Shown here: piece by piece, positions 10,888 through 23,554 of the stretch
Layout: the number at the start of each line of letters is the position of its first letter
Numbering within the stretch: position 1 is the stretch's first letter
Assembly: GCF_030272615.1 (NCBI RefSeq)
Contig: NC_081414.1
Location: forward strand, 524,382,137-524,446,136
Source of the DNA: Cryptomeria japonica
Lineage: Eukaryota; Streptophyta; Pinopsida; Cupressales; Cupressaceae
DNA: 64,000 bases
Direction of reading: 5' to 3'
Made by a program: the position numbers and the translations under genes
Notes under the pieces: model-generated
Database searches by the model: none
Seen by the model: only the letters and a program-made list of their open reading frames with translations
Told to the model about the DNA's origin: nothing

Positions 10888-13800
10888 TGTAACACCCCAC
10901 CAGGAAACCCCTAAGGGATTAAGTTAAAAACACTCAAATAGAGTGTAAATATTTTTTTTTTTTATAATAATATTTAAGAGTATTACTGATTAGTTACAAC
11001 ATTAAGATATTTTGGAGTTATCTAAAACTTAGATAACACAGCGGAAGGCTAAATGAACCTAAGGAGTTTCCCAACGTGATTACGTAACCTTACCACATGA
11101 CTCAACTCGCATCAAATGATCCAATAAACTGGTTATCTTAACTACGAGATAATGCATAAGACATGGACATATATTTATGTTTGATAAATTGACGTCTTGG
11201 AATTTTAGGAAGCGCCCATTTACTTTGGATGGTTAGGAGGCCATCGTGAGGTTATTTACTCAATGCACTTTAAAACATAATTAATTTAAAAGGCCTCCCT
11301 TAAAGTTCAAAGCGATTAATATACCGAAGTTCATTCATTTGGTTTTAAGGTAACCACCCACATTTGATATCTTTCTTAAATATTAAAAGTATGGCTAATA
11401 AGATGAGATTCGTTCATTAAGGATTAAACTTCCATTAATAGAGTGAGGTCCCTTCATTTGAATTCAAGCATAACCAACTAATGAGTCGTAGTTCTTTTAT
11501 GGAGGATAAAATGTAAGTAACCATAGAATTCATTCATTGAAGTTTTAATAATGCTAATAGATGGACTAAATTCATTAAGGTGCAAAAGTATTAGGAGCAC
11601 ATGAGTTCATCCTTTAAATTAAAATATAGTTAGCAAGATGATATTCATCATCACAGGATTAAAATATAAGTTCATAGTGATGTTCTCCCATTAGGATAAG
11701 AATATAACTATCTTATTGCATGTCACTCTTTTTAGTTAAATGAAGTTTATTTGTTAAGATTAAAACATAAATAGCTAAACAAATTTATCCAATATAGTGT
11801 AGTATGATTAACATGGCGATACTCATTTAAGAAGATAAAAAGTAAATACCTATATGATGTTCATCCTTTAGATTTCAACTTAGAAACTACAACATTAGTA
11901 CTAACTTTGTTACCCATACACATTCGATCAATTTACCAACTTATATCAAGCTAAAACAATAAAGGCATCCTAATGAGATTCTTTCCACCATTATTTCCTT
12001 TAATTAACATAAACCAAATTCTTTTCCATAATCATACTTACAATGTTTTATGACCCTAATTACTACATTTATCAAGATGAATAATTTTATGTGCTTTGAT
12101 TTAGCTTCATTAAATTCCCACCATACACTTATGAAAAGCAACCATACATGATAACTTAAAGTACGAAATAAAAGAAACAAGGCATCGCATAACACGGATA
12201 TGATCTCGGAGTTCACCCCTAAGGGCTACATCTCCAAGTCTACTCAACTGCAAGACCCCTTTGGCATTTAAATATAGTTAAGAATACATAATTTACATGT
12301 CTTTTACATCCTTGCCACTTAGGCGAACACAACCCATATACAACAGTCACCTCGGTAAATAATTACATAATGATCCCCTCTGAAGCGGATCCTACAAAAT
12401 ACATCAAAGCAATAACAAGGAAATCTTAACTGTCGGTACCCTAACTAGAGACTTGACCGACGTTGACCAAACATAAGCAATCAGACGACAGGGTCCCAAC
12501 ATTCCTATCAAGGGCGTGCTATTATAATAGACATAACGATTACCAAATTATTAAGCCATGCTCAAGCGTTAACGGATAGTTACAACATTTCCTCAAGTTG
12601 ACTTAAGCATCTAAACAGATTATTTAATCCTTAGATAAACACCAAAGACAAGTTGGTTTTACAAAAGTAATCTAGCCCCTTCTCTAGCTATACAAAAAAA
12701 ATTACCCTTTTTCTATAAAGATCAAAATACATTGAGAGTAAATAAAGGAATGGGAAAATCATTTCCGAGCTAAATTGAGCTTCTATTTCATACACAAAAA
12801 AAGGGTTAAAGTCTAATGCCACCATTCAATTTTCTCATTAGCATTTAAACATGAGTCCCCATATTTTCCACTTGAATGAAATAAAACTTAAATACACATT
12901 TCAACATTTGTAAAGATAATGAAAATCATTGCCATATTACATTCCAAAAATCAATATATATCATCAAATTATATATGCTAATTAGATGTTACCTATATTA
13001 ACATATATTTTAATATATCTATTTATCCCGCTTTTTTTTTAAAAAGAAAAACATTACTTATTAAAATATACATCTCAACTCACATTTTTAACATAAAATA
13101 TTGCTTATAATATATTTATATTAATAAGCATCTTTTTTTTTGTTTGTATAAAATAAAACAAACTATATTCAAATTTTAACTTACCTAAAATACTAAATAA
13201 TAACTAAAAAAAAAGAAGTAAAAAAATTAGAGGGCGGCCAACCCTAGGCGGCGAAACCCTAGGGCGGCCGTGCCCTAGCCGAAGAGGCTATGGCCTCCAC
13301 GGAGGATGTAGGCCCCTCAGCCTCCACTTACAGTGGAGTCAGGGGTACTGCGCCTGCCGTGGGGGTCACAGGCCCTTCGGCTCCCCCACACAGTGGCGCC
13401 GAGAGGAGCTGCGGCCTCCATGGGAGACACAGCGGCCCCCATTGTGTGTGGGCACCGAATGGAGCTCCAACGGCGCCGCGGGGAGGGGCGGGTTGAGCTT
13501 TGGCTCCCCCCCCCCCCGAAAACCCCAAATTTACTTTTTTTTTGTATATAATTTTTTTGCATAAAAAATCAATTTCGACTTAACAACATTTTTTTCTTGT
13601 TTTTAAAAAAAAAAATACCCATAAACGAAATACCCAAAAACGTTAAAAAACCCCCATTTTTCCATTTGTTACAGTCACATTCATTTGTTCTTTTTTTTTG
13701 TCTTTTCCCAGCATGTTATGGTTTTTTTTTGGTTTTTTTTTTTTAACAAATAGGAGAGATTGATGAATAACCTTCAAATCCATTTATTATTTGCAGTCCG

Positions 13801-15262
13801 TTTTCCTCACAAAGATCCAACAATGGAAAATCTGAAAACCAGTATTGCAAGAAAGAAAAATAGAAGACATTATGATCAAATTGATGAACAGAATCCCACC
13901 TCCAAACGCATTCTAGGAAGAGTTTTGATGAAGAGCTCCACCTACAACTCAAAGCAAATCTCCTTTTTTTTTTCCAAAAAAAAATTTCCCCATCTCCATT
14001 TTCAAAAAAAAAACCCCAAAATATTTCCGAAGACTAGGTTAAATGAGAAACCCCCCCCTTTTTTTTTTTGACCTAATTTTCAATTTCGAATTTAGGCATT
14101 TATTTTTAAAATAAAAGAAAATGAGAATGGAAATCATTCCTTTCCACTATTCAATACATCTTATCCGTTTTTGTTTTTTATTAAAATTAAAATGCTTCTA
14201 TTTCTTATTTAATCCTAATTTTAATTTCTCCATATTACTTTAGCCAACATTTATATTTTGAACTATTAACAAGGATAAGGTATTTAGGTTAATTTAAATT
14301 TCCAAAAATCAATCCTTTATACTATATCAACTTTACAAGTAAAAAGAATAATTTCCTTTAAATAATAAAATTTACCCTTTCTTTTCCAAAATGCGAAAAT
14401 GATAAATTTATTTCTATTTCCCAATGACTTTAAATCTTTCCTTTCTAAAAATGCATAACTAATTGAATTCGTTATTTTTAAAATTAACTATTAAATTAAC
14501 TCGCTACAACATAATAAAGCGACCTTTTTAATAAATGACTAATCTCTTGAAAGAAACCTATTTATTATAATTTTCTCAACTACAAATGCGTAAATGAGCA
14601 CATTAATCCAAGTTAAATACTTTAAGCTTGCTACAAATATAATTAAAGCGATCTCTTTAAATTAACGATTAATTATATAAAAGAAACTACCTATTTTAAA
14701 TTCTCTACATTACTAATGTGTACATCCACACATTAAATTGAATTGAATACTTAGGATAACAAACTCCACTTACCTTGCACATGGCACACAAATCGAGGAA
14801 GTCCACCAAATCACTCGACACGCAACCCAACGAAAAGAAATCCCCACGAACCACACATGATGCTCACGTGACCATGGCTAAGGCAAGATAAGAGTTTTAT
14901 GACCCCCAAATCCAAATTCTGAGGATGGAGGAGGTTTACTCAAACCTGCAAATCCCGAAGGAAATGAACCTCACCCTAGGCGGTGTTGTACCTGCAATCT
15001 CCTGCACCCATGAATCACGCAAGCATACATATACATATACATATACAATGAAGGCGTTAGCTCAAGATTTATAACCAGAATTAGGAAACAACTACATTTA
15101 CACAAAAATCGATGCAAAAGCACAATAATAGGTATGCACAATTATTTATTTTATCTAAACTCCACATTGCATCACGATTAACCTACCATTCAAGAATGCC
15201 ACATAGGAAGTCAATCAAGGTCAAACGGCTTTTACAAGTCTGACCAGGGTAGGGGCATTACA
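10888..15262 (-). repeat. LARD-1 right LTR (5' LTR in element orientation), 4,375 bp
   Basis: It is a near-copy of 2546-7094, about 170 bp shorter, mostly because of one deletion near 11748. The final GGGGCATTACA is followed by the TSD ACAAC at 15263-15267. By eye the copies differ by only a few substitutions per hundred bases, so the insertion is not ancient. Confidence 0.93.
13230..13525. other. GC-rich block inside the right LARD-1 LTR
   Basis: This is the counterpart of 5045-5345. ORFs on both strands (for example 13290-13496 and 13317-13562) overlap here. Their reading frames differ from those in the left LTR because of indels, which argues against coding. Confidence 0.6.
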
Positions 15263-15267
15263 ACAAC

Positions 15268-17893
15268 ATTGTGATTGCTGCCACCAGTTCTCAATTTGAC
15301 AACATAGTGATGACAATCAATGATATTCTAGAGCATGACGTCAAGTTTGCATCAATGGTGGTTGGATATAAAGCATACCAGTCAAGAAGACAAAACTTGG
15401 TCTCTGGTACAACAATTTACTCGTCCTATCAAATGTCAAAGGAAGATAAGTGGTATGATTTATGTATGGTTTTCTTGAATGAGTTGCTTTAAAGCAATTT
15501 GAAGAAAATTAAACAAGACAAGAAGCACACCTTTAAGTTTGACACCCTTATTACCTGTTTGACTCTATATGTCATGAATGAAATCCCCAGTGTTCAAGAA
15601 AAGGTCCAATAGGCCTATGACAAGCCATTTTATATGAAAATAAAGGAAGGGAATATGGGGATTGGTGATGGCACAATGAGGATATCCACTCTATGGGGTT
15701 ATTTCAAAACTTTTCAAGACGCAATGAAGAGCAGAGAAAGAATCCCAAAAGAGATAGTGGAGAATTATGAGAAAACAATTTGCTTCATAATTGATAAAGA
15801 CCAATGTCTAATGGAAGCCATTAAGCCAAGGCTTGTGTGGATTCTTCCAATGGGTTTTGAATTTCTAAGATGGCCGAGGAAGTAGTTGTACATATGGGAT
15901 TTACCAAAGAGGTGGTGAAGCAAGCTAGGGAGAATCATCCTTGGATGCAAGATAAGGAGGAATCTAAGAAGCCTAAGGTTGAATTAGTTCCCTCCAAAGC
16001 TAAGCCAAAGGAAACCAAGTCTGCCCTTGCTCCAGTAGTACCATCCACAAGACAAAGCTCATCTACAAAGGGAGTTTTGAAGAAAAAGGAGAAGCCCAAA
16101 TGAACTTATGTTGTTGTAATTCTGGTAGCATCTGAGACTAAGTCAGATGAAGAAGCATATAAGGCTAAGAAGAAAGGTGAATTTGTAAGGGTGGTGAGGA
16201 AACTACAGTCTAGTGGAGCCCCACAGAGTAAGAAAGATAAATCTGAACCTACCCTTACCGGAAGACCCAAGAGGGGAAGGAAGCCTAGAACTCAACTAGA
16301 TGATGATCTTGAAACCAACAATTTGCAAGGTAGATATACATTTATTCCTCCAATGACAACAAATCAATTGATTGATGAGATAATTGTTGATGGAAATTTG
16401 AATAATATTGGAGCATATCATGAAAACCTAGATAAGGAAGATCAAAGAAAAGTTGAGGAAGTTGTTCTATATTTGTATAACTTTAGTAAAACTTTGATTG
16501 AGCTAGAGTGGAGCATCCCTAAGGATCTATATAATAATTATTGATGCAAGGAGGTTAACAACTAGCAAAATAGATAAGGAAATGAAAGAAAGAGAATTGA
16601 TCAATGTCTGCACTTGTATCTCCCAAGATGAAGCCAAAAAGATCATTGAGGAAGCTAATAAGAAATAATTTAGAAGCAAAAACAAGGTGGATAGGTTGAA
16701 GATTGGTAGGGTTGAAGAGGTGAGAAAGGAGACTGAAAAAATATAGAGAAATATCTTAAAGAACAATCCTATATATATCGATGCAGTTTAGACTTCTCAT
16801 CTGGAAGTTAAAGAAGGTGTTTCTAGTGATCAAAAGGATGAAACTCAGATCGAGGAACATCCATAAGATCAAGGCAACACAACCATTGATGCTGAGATTA
16901 GTGCAAATCCTCTGGTGGTAGATAAATTTGGAGAAGTTCTCGAGATTCAAAAGGATGACACTACACCAAGTGGCAACACCGATGCACAGGATAAAGGGAA
17001 TGGTGCTAAGGATAAGGAGCCTAAGAAGACAAAGGTGCAAGGTATTGAGATAGACAAAGGTAAGGGAGTTGTTGATCTATCAATTGACACTCCTCTAGTC
17101 AAAGGCATAAGGACCCTACCCCAAATTTCAATTAATCTTGATGGTCCTCTTGATCTTGGACAAATGTCTCCTATTGAGAAGCTGATGCTTGCAGCTGCTG
17201 TATAATCTCAGGTTAGTCAGGATGTAGTCAAATCAAAGAATGAAGATAAAAAGTTTATTCTGATGTCTATTGATGTATTGCAAAAGGTGGCTCTAGGTGT
17301 GCAACTAGATCTTAATTCTAGCCCCTCTGGTAAATTACTGCAATTGATTAATAAAGTAAATACCAATTTTGATTCTTTAGAGAAATATACTACTAAGCAG
17401 GTTTTAGATAGATTCAAGGAGGTGAGAATGCGGACATTCCAAAAGATGATAGAGGATGATCAAGTAAGATTGAATAAGGGTTTGCAAATAATTTTAGAGA
17501 CATTATCTGAAGGTAGTAAAATATATAAGTCGTCTTATTTTTCCAAAGTTCACAGTAGATATAGACAAGAAGATTAATATTTGTTAGGGTAAACTAGTTG
17601 GTATCTCATGGTCTTTTGATTCTAATGTAGCCCTAACCAATAGTATAGAAGCGCAGGCAATGGATCTCAATGATCAAATCTCAAGCCTTAATGTAGATAA
17701 GGATATAATTTTGGGGAGAGTTGGTGAACTCCATAATCTAATTTCCCCCAAGCTGGACACTATGTTAAGTAATAAGGTTGATTGTATGAAGGCTATGGGA
17801 CAACCTATTTCATTTGAATTTAAGGATGTAGAGATTCATGCATATGTTTTTAGTGCATTCATCACAGTTTTCCATAACTTGAAGAGTAAGTGA
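15268..17893 (+). pseudogene. SIR-1 ORF2, C-terminal part (unknown function)
   Basis: This continues ORF2 in frame after LARD-1. Regions: a globular part (15271-15885) matching SIR-3 at a VSM/ASM-x-x-GYK motif and at a DKK-x-TF-[RK]-F motif; a Lys/Ser/Pro-rich basic linker (about 15950-16290); a helical block with DEIIVDGNLNNIG (16360-16540), like YEIIEEGKLKNIG of SIR-3; an acidic, Asp/Lys-rich stretch (16800-17200); and a C-terminal helical part (17263-17893). The last part has PSGKL, KMIEDD, GSKIYKS and DKDIILGRVGE motifs, all recurring in SIR-4. Frameshifts lie near 15860, 16600-16900 and 17600, and there are several stops. With the N-terminal part the ORF would be about 1,030 codons. Confidence 0.75.
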
Positions 17894-18013
17894 GACACTC
17901 ACCTAGGATTTTTGAAGGCCATTTTTGTTGATATCTTCAAGTATATGTAATGTCTCTAGTAGATATCCTTGTATATAAGTTTTGGACAACACCCCATCTT
18001 TGGCATTGTTGTC

Positions 18014-18199
18014 AAAGGGGGAGAGTAAAGGTGAAAATTGTACAATAGAAGAGTGCAATGTATAGAGCATGTTACAGGTTTATCAATTCTTTGTCTAAGG
18101 GGGAGCCTTAGACATTTTTTATAGCAATTTTGATCAGGTGTATAGGTTTCACCACAACCATTTTTCATGGGTGTTTCCATCAATGCCAAAGGGGGATAT
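18014..18199 (+). other. SIR-1 polypurine tracts, three copies
   Basis: AAAGGGGGAGA at 18014-18024, AAGGGGGAG at 18097-18105, and AAAGGGGGATAT at 18188-18199 directly abutting the 3' LTR. Multiple purine tracts upstream of the 3' LTR are a described Sirevirus hallmark. The same triple arrangement occurs in SIR-3 and SIR-4. Confidence 0.85.
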
Positions 18200-19145
18200 T
18201 GTTGGCAATTGACACTCATCTAGTGGCTAATGATGCTTGATTAATGGTTTAGGGTTTTCATTGATGGCAAATATTTATGAGAATCCTATCTGGTAATTAC
18301 AAACTTTTCTATCTATAAGTGGATGTGAATCGGTAACTAGTTAACCGATATTTCAAGTTGAGCTGAGCAAGATTTTTGGTCTGAAAGCTTTCCGGTGATT
18401 ACAATATTATGAGTCATGCATGGGATGATAGGGCCAACATAGAGACATCATTTTATCATCGATTTGGTGATCTATATTTATCTTTGGTGATCTAGTCAAG
18501 CCACCATATGACTACACATTACACTAGCAGGCCGACTTGGTGAATGATCTATTTTGTATATAAGGTCAATGGAGAAGATCTTTTTGGTGGGTGATATAAT
18601 TGTATGTGAATGAGTGGTGATCGAGAATCCATTTTGGTGTAGTTTCATGTGCACATTATTGATCTGGTAGCTGACTGAGACAAAGAACAAGGCAGAGTAG
18701 CTGAGGTGATACAGCCAGAGTATTTGGCACTTAACCAGAACTCATCCAGGCATTATTAGATGCTATTTTGGAGTTCATTCATTATAATCCATCTCTCTAG
18801 ATGATCTGTAAGGCAGTGAACCTTCTGATGTTGTAGCCCTTATTGTAATTGAGTTGTAAGCTCTAGGCAGTGTGCCTGAATGCAACTGTATTCCCCATTT
18901 GTAATACTATTTTTCTACTAGCCATAGTGGAATAATATTGTGGGTTCAAATCCCACCGTGGTTTTTCCCATTTGGGTTTCCACGTAAAAATACCAATGTT
19001 GTGATTTTGTGGTTGGTTATTTTGTGTTTCTGTATTTCAGTTTCATGCTTGTGCTTCCAGTGGTTTAAAGTTAAGTCATAAAATTTAATAAACGGTAGAT
19101 CACTGATTCACCCCCCCCCCCTCTCAGTGATCCTTGATTTCAACA
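18200..19145 (+). repeat. SIR-1 3' LTR, 946 bp
   Basis: It begins TGTTGGCAATTGAC right after the PPT and ends ...GATTTCAACA. Its last 450 bp match the window start. The minus-strand LTR of SIR-4 is a diverged relative. Confidence 0.9.
18557..18564 (+). promoter_or_regulatory. Candidate TATA box in SIR-1 3' LTR
   Basis: TATATAAG about 360 bp into the LTR, a position suited to a U3 promoter. The SIR-3 LTRs have the same octamer, and SIR-4 has it on the minus strand. No transcript evidence is available. Confidence 0.45.
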
Positions 19146-20010
19146 CAAAATTAGATAAAATCAAAAGAAAATCAAAGAGTTGAAATGAACATCAATGAAA
19201 TCCACAAGTTTTTAGTGTATCTTGCCACATATGTTAACATGTTTGATCTTGTCATAATATTGTCATCCTGATAAAGGACGGATAATGTTAAAATATCTTT
19301 CTTGTAGTCAATGTTTGCCGAAAGATTGATTTGTTCAAAGCTTAGTGTTGCTTGTGTCTCATTTGAAACTGACTTATTCCATGAACTCATACTTTATTGC
19401 AGATTGGCGATGCAAGTGATCATTTATTGTGGATTGTGCGGAAAAAGGAGTGAAAAGACAATGCTCCTCGAAACATGTGATTCCAAGAAATCTACTCTTA
19501 TCACTAGGTTTAGGATCTTCCCCTAGTTACAGATTGGACCTAATTTATTATGGGTGAAAGGAAAGGAATGGAAAGATTTATTATGGAATGGCAAACCAAT
19601 CTTAGGTGGATCAATAGCAAGCCATGATGAGAATGGACAAGTTTATCATGGAATGATAGGTTGTGAGTGTGTGCAAAGTGAAAGGGTGAAACTAAATCCT
19701 GAAGGAGGGAGGAGAAAAAGTCTCTACACATGGCACCAGCAACCTGGTTTTCACCATGATACTTGCTCAAAGCACCATCAAAGTGGTTTTCATTGTTGGA
19801 CGAATTTATTTCTCTTTTTTTATCAATATTTTTTGTGTCACAAGGTGTCTGTTTGCTAGGTTTTCACCAAAGTGACGATTTTTATTATTGTTTTTATTTT
19901 TTGTACTTTTTGATTTATTTATTTTTTTGTATTTCTAACAATTTTTATTTTTTTTTGTATTTTTGACATTTTTTTTTTTTTAATATTTTTTATTAGGATA
20001 ATCTAAAAAG
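19146..20010 (-). other. 3' non-coding region of gypsy element GYP-1
   Basis: It follows the GYP-1 integrase stop on the minus strand. It contains A-rich runs (19870-20000) and a segment that on the minus strand reads GGTGAAAACCTAGCAAACAG. GYP-3 has GGTGAAAACCTGCAAACAGG at the matching position after its own integrase, which supports a shared 3' UTR. No GYP-1 LTR is seen; SIR-1 abuts at 19145. The short ORFs here are not convincing. Confidence 0.6.
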
Positions 20011-20097
20011 CTATGCATAAAACTTGCAAAGGTGCATGTTGTTGATAGAATCATCGGCTTTCCCTTTGTTGATGATAACTGATATGCACTTGATCCA
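20011..20097 (-). pseudogene. GYP-1 integrase C-terminus, last segment
   Basis: On the minus strand this reads YGSSAYQLS and then, after a one-base frameshift, INNMHLCKFYA-stop. It parallels GSGAYQLS and INNMHLKKFYV at the end of GYP-3. It directly continues the segment at 29257-29302 once SIR-2 is removed. Bases 20093-20097 (ATCCA) are the SIR-2 TSD. Confidence 0.8.
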
Positions 20098-21296
20098 TGT
20101 TGATCAGGTTGAAAGCACCAGAATACTAAGAAGGGGGGGCGTGAATCAATATTCCCACATATTTAAAAACTTTCTTCACAACTAAAACCCTCCACAGATT
20201 ATATCAAACAAACCTGGATGATCTAAAATAGTTAATGTAGAATAAACATGAAGAATATAATCACAAGATAAACATTGGATTTTATATGTGGAAAACCCAA
20301 ATGGGAAAAACTATGGAGAGTATTGACTCTCAGGAGAATATAACTAGTTGTATTTGTGTTTACAGAAAGGGTGGCTCACTATCGGGTGACTCATTGTCAG
20401 ATTACAAAAGTGGCTCACTACAGATACACAAAGAAAATGGCTAATTATTGGAATGCTTATTGTAACTGAAAAGGTTGAACTGAAAGGGATTGTATCTCCA
20501 AATGCATGGGATTAGTTCTAAAGTGAAGCTTAGATTACAAATCTCAAACTCCAAAGTAGATCCGGTTAGAGATCTTTGTACAACTTTAGTAGGTCCAGTA
20601 AAGGACTACTGCACACCATTACAACACTATCTGCCTCAATTGTCCACAACTCACATTTCAAGCACTGATATCTTTGCTGCTAACTCTCTTTCGCACACTA
20701 CACACCTTCATACACTTATCTTTGTCATCATTCTACTACATATGCATATGTATATATATCGGAGGAAAAAATAAAAATAGTGTGTCGACTATCCCCAACA
20801 AATTATCAATATGCTAATCTTAGCCTCTGCAAGACTTCTACACACTTCCTTTACATACTTCAATTATCAATGCATATACTAAGATTACCAAAATGGGGAA
20901 GGGCCATCCAAACCCAAGAATACTGATCCATTGTTACAAGATCAAGCTTAATATCTCCAAAATGTAGACTTCGTACGTACCAAGAGTACTACAACACAAA
21001 GTTCAAAGAGATACTATTGATATTGACCAAAACAACTAATACCAAGACACATGACTAATATCGAGATAAAAAGAACACAAAGTGCACTAAAAAAATTTGG
21101 AACAAGAATCATCCAGAGATATCCACAACACATATAATATCTAACAACAACATCTATATTGCACATACTTATTGCATACAACCTTTCATACCACATCCAC
21201 AACATCTGGACTAATATTCAAACCACATACATTGTCCAGTCTAAACTGGATAGCTGGTTTGACATCAATGACAACAATATTCACACAAGTCTAGAA
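20098..21296 (-). repeat. SIR-2 3' LTR, 1,199 bp
   Basis: On the minus strand it ends ...CCTGATCAACA and starts TTCTAGACTTGTG, where the other LTR has TGCTAGACTTGTG, so the terminal TG has mutated. A TATATATA run at 20751-20758 is a possible promoter. The short ORFs inside are not credible. Confidence 0.88.
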
Positions 21297-21308
21297 ATCT
21301 CCCCCTTT
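21297..21308 (-). other. SIR-2 polypurine tract (complement)
   Basis: ATCTCCCCCTTT on the plus strand gives AAAGGGGGAGAT on the minus strand, directly abutting the LTR. It is followed by the conserved GTCATTGATGGCAA context also found in related LTRs. Confidence 0.88.
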
Positions 21309-21429
21309 GTCATTGATGGCAAAACATATCCAAAGCACAATTGTGCACAAATTTCCCTTACTTATGCAACTCCTCAAATCCAATAAACCATATTATTTTA
21401 CTATCTTTTCTCTCCTTTTGACATCAAGG

Positions 21430-23290
21430 ACAAAGGATGCCTTTGATGAAAAAGGAAAAAAAAAGACATAATATATACAATCAGAAAAATGTCAAAACTT
21501 GTGTATCACATAATGCCCTTCAATTGCTCTTCTTCGGAAATATAAACTTGTACTTTTCCTTCAAATCCAGAAGAAGAACTTCTCAAGAATGTGTGGCCAA
21601 TTTAATACTAACTAAAAGACTTCTTCACTCTATCAACAGGTCGACTAAAGGTGAAAAACTATCCAGAGCAGATGGATTCTACTCATACTCAATTGCATTC
21701 TCAAGCAATGTTGAAAAATTCTCTAACTTAGCTTCAACAATCTCCTTAACCTTCCAAAACATGTTTACAAAGTCTTCTTTGCATTTGCAGCAATAAGAGC
21801 TCAGGTTGAAGAGTGTTAACTCTTTTCCTTTGCACACCATCCTTATTATTCAAGAAGTCAAAAGATTTGCCTACACTTGTCAGCTCATCCTCAATAGCAT
21901 CAATCTTACTTTTGTGCTTCACTGCAGCTATCAACCAAGAGATACAATACCTATAGATTCTTCTACCACTAAAAATATAGTCCCACAATTCCTCAATACA
22001 TGTTGATAAGTTCTTTTGTGCAACAATATATTCATTCAATAGATTATGCATATCCAGATCTTTTTTCCTCAACTGACTGCTCAGACATTCTTTCTTTTAA
22101 AACCTCATTCAAAGATTCTAGAAGGAGATTATTGATATCTTCAGGTCTCATGTTGTTCCGGATCAGATGCTTCATCATAATACTCTCAATTTTGTCAGAC
22201 TCGACTAAAGTCAGTCACATAGCACCAATTTTCTTGATTCCATCCATATTGTCAACTAATTTTAGTAAATTGGACTCATCATCTGAATCTCTAGCTACCT
22301 TCTCTGTAACTTCTGAAATTCCACCAGCTATAGGGGATTCTGGATCACTGATCACCACAACATTTCTCACCTTCCTTCTTTTTGGCTTTGAAAAACTAAT
22401 GGGAACAAACTTTCTCCTTTTCTTCTTTTCAAAGGAAGAATCTCCAAAACCGAAAGATACAAAAATTGGGCCAACACTCCACATGTCCATAAATGATTTG
22501 AAATAGGTGTTACAAGCTTCCTCTTTGTTAGCCAGATTTTTCAAATATCTAAATATCTGCCTTGCAATTGGAACACTAGACTTTCATATAATATTATCTT
22601 TTACCGAAAGAGATCCCAAATAGTACATCACCAAACTTTCAAGTAATGATCCAAATCGGAAAGCATAGTTCTTCTCTTTCGTCATCTTAATATTCTCTAA
22701 TAGAAATTATTTCAACAATTCACACAAGTTGAATGATTTGTTCTCCACTACAAGCATATGTTCCATATACACTGCAATTTCCCAGGTGGCACCTTCCTTA
22801 TTTCTAAAATAGATTTTAGAAGAGATGTCATAGGCAACATACCTCACCATAGGGTTGACGATTGTGTTAATGATTAAGGCTCATTGATCACCCTTCACAC
22901 TGACTAGGGCTTCCACTTCTTTGTTCAAGATTGACTTGTTTGCCAAAACTTCTCCATTGTTGCTCAAGTCACTAATCAAACAAATGATTTCCTTCATGAT
23001 TGGATAGGGTTTATCCAACACAATGATGTTAACCTACACACAAATGAGAATTATCTTGATAACTTCTACATTATCGAACCAAGGGAATTTGGTCCAAAGA
23101 TTCAAACCTTTTCCTTCTAAACCTTTGACGCTTTGTAACTCATCATCATTCAAACTAGATTCAACAACTTTGATTTTCTTTGGGTCAAATTCATCCAAAA
23201 GTACTTTGTCCAAAGTCTAAAAATTTTCACTGATAGGTTCTTCGATGATCAGTTTGCCTTCCATGATTTCTTGCACTACTCAATTTTTTG
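21430..23290 (-). pseudogene. SIR-2 ORF2 (unknown function), degenerate
   Basis: Minus-strand frames are homologous to ORF2 of the other SIR elements. They include a LDKPYPIMKE segment like LDKPYKITKQ in SIR-1, then GEVLANKSI, a YAFRFGSLLESL stretch like the DKK-x-TFRFG region of SIR-3, a Lys/Arg-rich basic stretch (22350-22440), and a C-terminal helical part (21746-22072). Multiple stops and frameshifts break it. Best open pieces are 22215-22544 and 21746-22072. The ends are approximate because the frame is poorly preserved. The start may be the ATG near 23264, but no MAS-type start is seen. Confidence 0.65.
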
Positions 23291-23554
23291 CTTCTCTATT
23301 GTTTTCAATCTTCTCAATCACAAATAATTGATATGAAAGAAATGAATTAAAAAACTGATACTTATCTTGTTAAAAATACTTCATTAGGGTTTAGTCGCCA
23401 AGATCTATCTTATCGTTGATGTCAACAAGATTCCTCTGATTACTGAATGTCACTCAAAGAATTTTCATGTCAGATTAGAAACATGATCCACTTAGATGGG
23501 GAGGATAGAAGATTTATTTTAGAACAACACTCCCCTTGACCCAAAGCTCAATAC

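Larger units (their letters stand above)
2546..15262 (-). mobile_element. LARD-1, large non-coding LTR retrotransposon derivative
   Basis: Two direct LTRs (2546-7094 and 10888-15262) flank a 3.8 kb interior. LTRs begin TGTAACACCCC and end GGGGCATTACA. A perfect 5 bp TSD, ACAAC, flanks the element (2541-2545 and 15263-15267). The PBS complement lies beside the right LTR and the PPT complement beside the left LTR, so the element reads on the minus strand. The interior has only short random ORFs. LTRs of about 4.5 kb with a roughly 3.5 kb non-coding interior match the published LARD description in cereals. The ends and the PBS resemble long-LTR gypsy chromoviruses (Tekay/Del), a plausible parent, but this is inferred. 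It sits inside SIR-1 ORF2, so it is younger than SIR-1. Confidence 0.9.
1..19145 (+). mobile_element. SIR-1, Sirevirus-like pol-less LTR retrotransposon (5' truncated by window, split by LARD-1)
   Basis: Seen: a partial 5' LTR (1-456), a Met-type primer binding site, a degenerate gag with coiled coil and four CCHC knuckles, a second long ORF (ORF2), three AAGGGGGAG-type purine tracts and a 3' LTR (18200-19145). The 3' ends of the two LTRs match. ORF2 is interrupted at 2546-15267 by LARD-1 and resumes in the same frame. No protease, integrase, RT or RNase H motif is visible anywhere in the interior, so it is non-autonomous as it stands. The Ty1/copia Sirevirus assignment rests on the coiled-coil gag, the Met PBS and the multiple purine tracts; it is an inference. 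The left end lies outside the window, so its TSD cannot be checked. Confidence 0.8.

Noticed and set aside
13290-13562. Four overlapping ORFs on both strands in the right LARD-1 LTR
   Set aside because: Frames are produced by GC-rich composition; they are not preserved in the sister LTR and overlap each other.
16527-17040. Minus-strand ORFs rich in L, I and S opposite SIR-1 ORF2
   Set aside because: They are antisense shadows of the Lys/Asp-rich plus-strand frame, which has homologues in three other elements.
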